Below, one piece after another: positions 61,915-64,000 of a stretch of 64,000 nt of DNA. The position numbers and the translations under genes were made by a program. Each line of letters begins with the position of its first letter. Position 1 is the stretch's first letter. This DNA is from Nymphaea colorata (Eukaryota > Streptophyta > Magnoliopsida > Nymphaeales > Nymphaeaceae): assembly GCF_008831285.2 (NCBI RefSeq), contig NC_045138.2:41345115-41409114 (forward strand). The letters run 5' to 3'. The notes beneath the pieces were generated by a model, which worked only from the letters and a program-made list of their open reading frames with translations, searched no databases and was not told the origin of the DNA.

Positions 61915-64000
61915 TGAAGTCGATATTTTGTAGGCAAGTTTTTATTTATCTCAAATTCACATCAATATATTGTGGGAACCCAGTTTAAGGGTGACATAAT
62001 AAGTTGAGAAATTTGGCTTACTGGCATGATAATTGCTGCTCTTTCTCTCTCTCTCTCCCCCCCCCCTCCTTTCCTTGTCATCAATAGGTCTGTGCCCAAT
62101 AAGGAAAAGGAAACTCAGATCTACCTATGTACTTGTACACATTAAAGATAATAATGTAAACCTTTTTCATGGTCCAAATACGTACTAACTGCTTTTTTGG
62201 TAGAGACTTTGTCATCATATTTGCAATTTTACAGGGTTCTTTTCAGTATGAATCTTTTCAAACTGCATCAAATTTTGTTCAGACACCTCTCATGTATAAC
62301 GGTACTTTACATTAACATGTTTGGTTCTTTGCTTCCTATTGAATAAAGTGGATAGAGGCCTAACCCACAGCCACTGTGTTTTCGAGAATGTGTATTTAAG
62401 AGGCCGTTTGACAACAAAGACACTTCGTGACTTTCTTATGAATTTGCTAAAAAATTGAAGCATGTTTATCGGACACTAGAGCTATTGTTTCATAAACTTG
62501 CTCCAATATTTGAGACAGATTTATGGGACAGTTACAAGGTGTCTGTTATCAAACTGCCTCTAACTACTCTAACCCTGACCTAACCAACGTGTTCTTGGAT
62601 AATCTTGGATAAAAATGAAAAAATTTTAAGAAGCAAAAAGTTTTTAGTCTGTTATGTTGTTTGAAAAAAGGTCCTTGGCAAAACCATGCCCGCCTTTCGA
62701 TTATGCAGTTGTTGCCTTTCCGTTAACGGGGTCTCTGAGGTCTGCGGAGGGGCTGCGACCTATTCGCAAAGGGTCAGTGACAAACGCATGACCGTCTTGT
62801 TTGTTTCTACGAGTTGCTCGCTGCCTTTCTATTAACGCTTTTACCAGTGTTTCCGAAGGAGTGATGGCCTATTCGCAAAATGCTGAATTTTCCTGCTTTA
62901 TTGTGCATTCAATTACTTTTCTAGCGTCACATCATAAGAAAGTGCATTGATTAAATTCCTGTATTTAGTGAACGCTTACCAGGCCAACTTCTCTTTTGGT
63001 CGTCCGAATCATTAACTTGACATGGCAGCACTTACTAGCGAGTGAACCCAATTGCTTTCTGGCTGAAATGACTGAGAATGACAGAATCAATCTCTCTCTG
63101 AATGATTGAAGAGAACGGAAGACTTTCTGTAGTGGTTGAGACATTAAGGAGTAGTTGGTTTCAGAAAACATGCTTGAAATTACCACTTGAATGCACATAG
63201 CTATTGGTAATTCATTCCTCCCATGCTCAGACAGAATGCCCTCTCTCTGTCATTGGGTTGCGAGAACGTCTATGCTCTTGACAACAGAGCTTGGCCTTAG
63301 CAGGAAGGAGCGGCGTATGTGTTGTTGGGTGTTGTCTTTTTCTTCTTCCTCGCGTAATAAATATATAGTGACTCATCTGTGGGAAGCCTTATTAACATTT
63401 TAAGCTTGTCTACAATGTAGAATGGTTTCTTTTATCTTTCTCAAATTGGAAGTGGGGTCAGAGCCTTTCGATGCCAAACTTGGATTTTGCGAAGATATTT
63501 CGTGCTTGTTAACAGGTCAATGAAACGTATTATTAGAGCTGTGACTTGCGCTTCTATCAAAGATGCTTTTGCAGACTGAATTACACGTGTGAGGTGTGGG
63601 TGATCGATGTTATCGTACGTCTGCCCCGGCTTTGGGTTCTCAGTTTGTTTGTCATTGGCACTGCCACATCAAAGGCCTTTTACTTTTACTCCCTAGAGAT
63701 ATGGAGATACGTCGAAGAAGCTGATGCCCTCATTATTTTCTTTACCCTTTTCCTCTGTCCTGAGGTCCAGAGTTGTTTTCAGGGTGAAAAGTGAGACACC
63801 TGTCAACTAAAATATTAATGATCTATCATTTGCAATTCAAAAGAGGAGCACTTATAAGAATAAAACTGATGACTGGACTTTGGCAGATCTTTAATTTCCT
63901 GCATACACTTTCTTGCACCTTCTATCTAAATCATTCTACAGTGGCTCCTTATTTCTATGAGATTAAGGGTTGCCATGAGTTTGGACTCTCAATGGAAAAA
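61915..64000. other. 3' flank of OSCA-like gene and right edge; no gene recognised
   Basis: The sequence carries CT-rich and C-rich runs near 62040-62070, the MITE at 62400-62560, and imperfect repeats of TTGCCTTTCCGTTAACG/CTGCCTTTCTATTAACG words near 62710-62900. Short open frames at 63.2-63.8 kb match nothing I recognise. Confidence 0.4.
62400..62560. mobile_element. Small PIF/Harbinger-like MITE
   Basis: A 161-bp element with left end GAGGCCGTTTGACAACA and complement of right end GAGGCAGTTTGATAACA, flanked by TAA at 62397-62399 and TAA at 62561-62563. The central part shares GCTCCAAT and GGACAGT words with a decayed stretch at 16.1 kb. No coding capacity. Confidence 0.75.

Noticed and set aside
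63546-63794. 82-residue open frame near the right edge
   Set aside because: Hydrophobic in places but matches nothing recognised; could only be judged with sequence beyond the window.

Overview
This is a 64 kb piece of a nuclear plant chromosome. All protein genes are split by GT-AG introns, several introns exceed 1.5 kb, and the products are typical land-plant proteins: a plastid FtsH-like protein, a NIPA transporter, P5CR, MUSTANG-type domesticated transposases and an OSCA/CSC1 channel. A degenerate Ty1/copia element, several MITE-like inverted-repeat elements and AT/AG microsatellites fit an angiosperm of AT-rich, repeat-diluted sequence. I cannot name the species.

Layout, left to right. 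(1) 1-12.9 kb: the last eight exons of an FTSHI-type gene (+), whose AAA part lies off the left edge; its introns hold three TIR elements. (2) 14.8 kb: a tRNA-Arg(ACG) gene on the minus strand. (3) 19.4-23.1 kb: a nine-exon NIPA-type magnesium transporter gene (+). (4) 25.6-29.2 kb: a broken copia retrotransposon (-) with both LTRs, PBS and PPT but no gag or protease. (5) 30.6 kb: a Tourist-like MITE. (6) 31.5-38.7 kb: a seven-exon gene for pyrroline-5-carboxylate reductase (+), with recent tandem duplications in its second intron. (7) 41.8-49.0 kb: two tandem PB1-MULE-SWIM genes (+) of the MUSTANG-B class; the second has a one-base phase break between its PB1 exon and its MULE exon. (8) 51.8-61.9 kb: an OSCA/CSC1-like mechanosensitive channel gene (+) that lacks the usual helical linker and carries a tandem duplication of its last intron plus last exon. 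(9) 62-64 kb: no gene recognised, one small MITE.

All six protein genes point the same way, but they are independent transcription units with no operon-like relation. The least ordinary parts are the MUSTANG pair (acidic repeat tail in one copy, frameshift and uORF in the other) and the 3' end of the channel gene, where a 317-bp duplication supplies both a new stop codon and a possible alternative last exon. I found no CRISPR array, phage, bacterial operon or clearly new multi-gene system. Exon borders were set by hand from reading phase, GT-AG signals and remembered homologues. No alignment or expression data were available.
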